Part shown: piece by piece, positions 61,828 through 64,000 of the stretch
Layout: every line of letters begins with the position of its first letter
How positions within the stretch are numbered: position 1 is the first letter of the stretch
Source of the DNA: Sesamum alatum
Taxonomy: Eukaryota > Streptophyta > Magnoliopsida > Lamiales > Pedaliaceae
DNA length: 64,000 nt
NCBI GenBank assembly: GCA_034509735.1
Contig: JACGWO010000001.1
Location: 10,990,854-11,054,853 of the forward strand
Direction: 5' to 3'
The notes under the pieces: generated by a model
What the model was told of the DNA's origin: nothing
Databases searched by the model: none
What the model saw: only the letters and a program-made list of their open reading frames with translations
Position numbers and translations under genes: made by a program

Positions 61828-64000
61828 ATGGATATCGATTTTAAAGAGTATCAGTTGAGATGCCAACTCCGAGGCCACGAAGACGATGTAAGATCTCCTA
61901 ATTCTCATGGTTTTGTGTATTTATTGATGTTTTTGTTCTCGTTTTTGTGTTTGCTTTTCTTGGGCCACAATGCGGTGCAGTCATTTGTTTGCTTGTTAGA
62001 ATCAAATAGTGGTTCTACTGTGAAATTTAAATTTCTTTCCAGATTTTCTTGCTGTTAGTAATCTTCTTTATATGGTAAAATTGAGCCGAATATCAAGGAA
62101 GATCCCGTCATCTTCTCCGATGGTGTTTTCAGTGGTTTAAATAGAGAGTAAGGGGTTAATATTGATGTTTGGTTAATCAATCAACTAACTGGGCGAAAAA
62201 GTGTGTTAAATACCAATGCGATTCCCCAATTCTCTTAAGATGCATGTGACTGTATAGTATTCTTGATGTACTTCTTAATTGTTTGCTTGTCATCAATTGT
62301 AAGTTTGTTCAAGGTAGTTCTATCTTGAAATTTCAAATTTCTTACAGACTGTCTTCTTGTTGGTGTTTCTTCTTATAAGGTACAACTGAGGCATATATGA
62401 AAAAGATCCATTAATATTCTTTTATGATGTTTTTAGCAGTTTATGTACACAAAGGGGTTATTATCTATGTTTGGCTAAATCTATCAACTTACTGCTCGAG
62501 CAGAGTGGATAGAAATACTGATACTATATGATCATGCAATTGTCTGGTCTTTGTTCAGGCTGCTTTGAACTTATTTCTTTGACTTAACGAAGAGTAAATG
62601 CAAATTTCATATGTTTGTCTTGATGTTCTTTGCTGTATTTTGTCATCAATAGGCTCGTGGTATATGCATATGTGGCAATGCTGGTATTGCGACTTCTTCA
62701 AGAGACAGAACTGTTAGGTTCTGGACTTTAGATGAATCACAAAAGCGTGACTACACCATGTCAAAAATATTATTAGGGCACACTAGTTTTGTGGGGCCAT
62801 TGTCTTGGATCCCGCCAAATGATGAGTTTCCTCAGGGTGGGATTGTATCTGGAGGGATGGACACTCTTATTCTGGTCTGGAATTTGGCCAGTGGAGAGAA
62901 AGTTCAGACGCTGAAGGGTCATAAATTGCAAGTCACTGGCATTGCATTGGATGATTCAGATATTATTTCAGTATCGGTAGATTGGTATGTCAACTTCTGT
63001 GGCTTATCTAAATATGTTTTAAGATGTACTTTATCTTACCCTGCACTTCAATCTGTGGAAGTTATTGTTTACTCGAGATACTACTGGATCTGGAATCAGC
63101 AAACTATAAAACATTATTTATTTAGTCTGGTACTTTTCTATGATGCTATCAATCTATATTTTGGTCTACTGAAACTGATTTTAATGATCCTTTCCCCAAT
63201 TTTTTAATTGTGTGACATATATGTCTCCCTCTAATTCGTTGGTTGGAATTTGGGACCCACTGAAATAGTTATTACTCATACTGATTCTCAAACTATGACT
63301 AACACTTCTCCTTTGGCCTTGAAAATTATGGTTTCTGTGCATCCTTTGAATGGTCGTTGTAGGTGCTAAGAGGAAACATATTTTGTAGAAACCAACTTAT
63401 TGCTTTATTAGAAAACTTGTTACACGAAGAATGTTCAACATGTGCTCTCCTTTTTTTTTGTCCTTTTTCAACTAATTAGCATATTAGTCCTTTGGATATC
63501 ATCATAAGTGCTTATGATACTATTTTCTTAATTCAATGCTCTAAGTATTTTTATCTCTATATTTCTTACTTTCTCTGAAAGTGGCAAAATGGTGGAACTG
63601 AAGCTGCCTTATAGTCGAAGATGGCCAACACATAGGAGGACAGGCAAATTGTGCCTTTTTTATGCATTGATGCCTTGCTCGAAGGATTGTGATGTAATTA
63701 GTCTCTTTATTAATAAGTTATGAATTCCGATGTTTGGAATTGCTGATTACTTTGTCATTGCTAGTTTCTTGTTTCTCAGTATCCATTTTGCTGAATTGTA
63801 TGTCTTGCTCTCAGACCTTTTGATTTATGAATATATTTTTCTGACTGACTCAATTTGGGTTCTATATCTTCTCTTTATTCTGTTCTTATGGGTTGCATTT
63901 ATTTTAGTACATTGAGACGCTGGAGGGGAGGCCAACAATTTGAGGCCTGGGAAGCTCATAATGCAGCAATTCAAGCAATTGTTAAGTTGCCTTCTGGCGA
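61828..64000 (+). CDS. PLAA: PLAA/DOA1-type WD40 protein, N-terminal part (gene runs off the window)
   Basis: Exons 61828-61887, 62653-62984 and 63908 to beyond 64000 join in phases 0 and 2. Visible residues start MDIDFKEYQLRCQLRGHEDD and give WD40 blades with SSRDRTVRFWTLD, GGMDTLILVWNLASGEKVQT and TLRRWRGGQQFEAWEAHN. The conserved SKILLGHTSFVGPLSWIPP block separates the first two. In full-length family members seven WD repeats are followed by PFU and PUL domains, which bind ubiquitin and CDC48/p97, so the protein helps deliver ubiquitinated clients (established for yeast Doa1/human PLAA). The C-terminal domains lie outside this window. Intron 1 contains a diverged tandem duplication. Confidence 0.93.

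Overview
The window is nuclear DNA from a flowering plant, most likely a eudicot. Supporting signs are multi-exon genes with GT-AG introns, plant-specific families (RRA arabinosyltransferase, UPF0496/At14a-like, DIR1-like lipid-transfer protein, a seed-plant-type LPAT) and AT-rich spacers full of plant transposons. The protein style looks asterid/Lamiales-like, but that is only an impression. I joined exons by hand from splice sites and reading phase; where phases close through a whole gene, the model should be good.

Genes in order: (1) + strand RRA-type arabinosyltransferase, carrying a one-base frameshift; (2) - strand 8-exon gene for an unrecognised small coiled-coil protein; (3) + strand deSI-like PPPDE thiol peptidase with a 1.7 kb intron in its 5' UTR; (4) - strand MED13, a 22-exon gene occupying about 18 kb, of the Mediator kinase module; (5) + strand OST48, a 13-exon subunit of the ER oligosaccharyltransferase; (6) - strand DIR1-like nsLTP; (7) + strand intronless UPF0496/At14a-like protein; (8) - strand LPAT4/5-type lysophosphatidate acyltransferase; (9) + strand PLAA/DOA1-type WD40 protein, cut by the window end. 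There is also one nuclear tRNA-Leu(UAA) gene. Neighbouring protein genes mostly alternate in strand, so most 3' ends converge and several promoters are divergent. The genes do not form one pathway. They are ordinary housekeeping genes, although RRA, OST48 and LPAT all act in the secretory or membrane system.

The 40-56 kb stretch is a transposon-rich island. It holds a complete-ended but internally deleted Copia element (LTRs 41350-42024 and 44030-44699, target duplication GTCTC). A small CACTA-type element (45328-50071) has been split by a 4.3 kb PIF/Harbinger-type element (45708-50021, target duplication TAA) that still carries a Myb/SANT-like ORF. Next come a Mutator-type MITE with long inverted repeats (50387-50834) and a foldback Mutator-type element (52607-54399, target duplication ATTATATTA) that itself contains a Harbinger MITE (53392-54346, TAA). 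Related MITEs lie at 7343-7623, 38954-39345 and 56074-56349.

I found no clear sign of a wholly new biological system. The best leads are a TATA-preceded long hairpin at about 55720-55912 that could be a MIRNA-like locus, an isolated GC-rich, bZIP-motif-rich island at 54590-54850 with no obvious gene, an in-frame retainable intron in MED13, the RRA frameshift, and the nested transposons.
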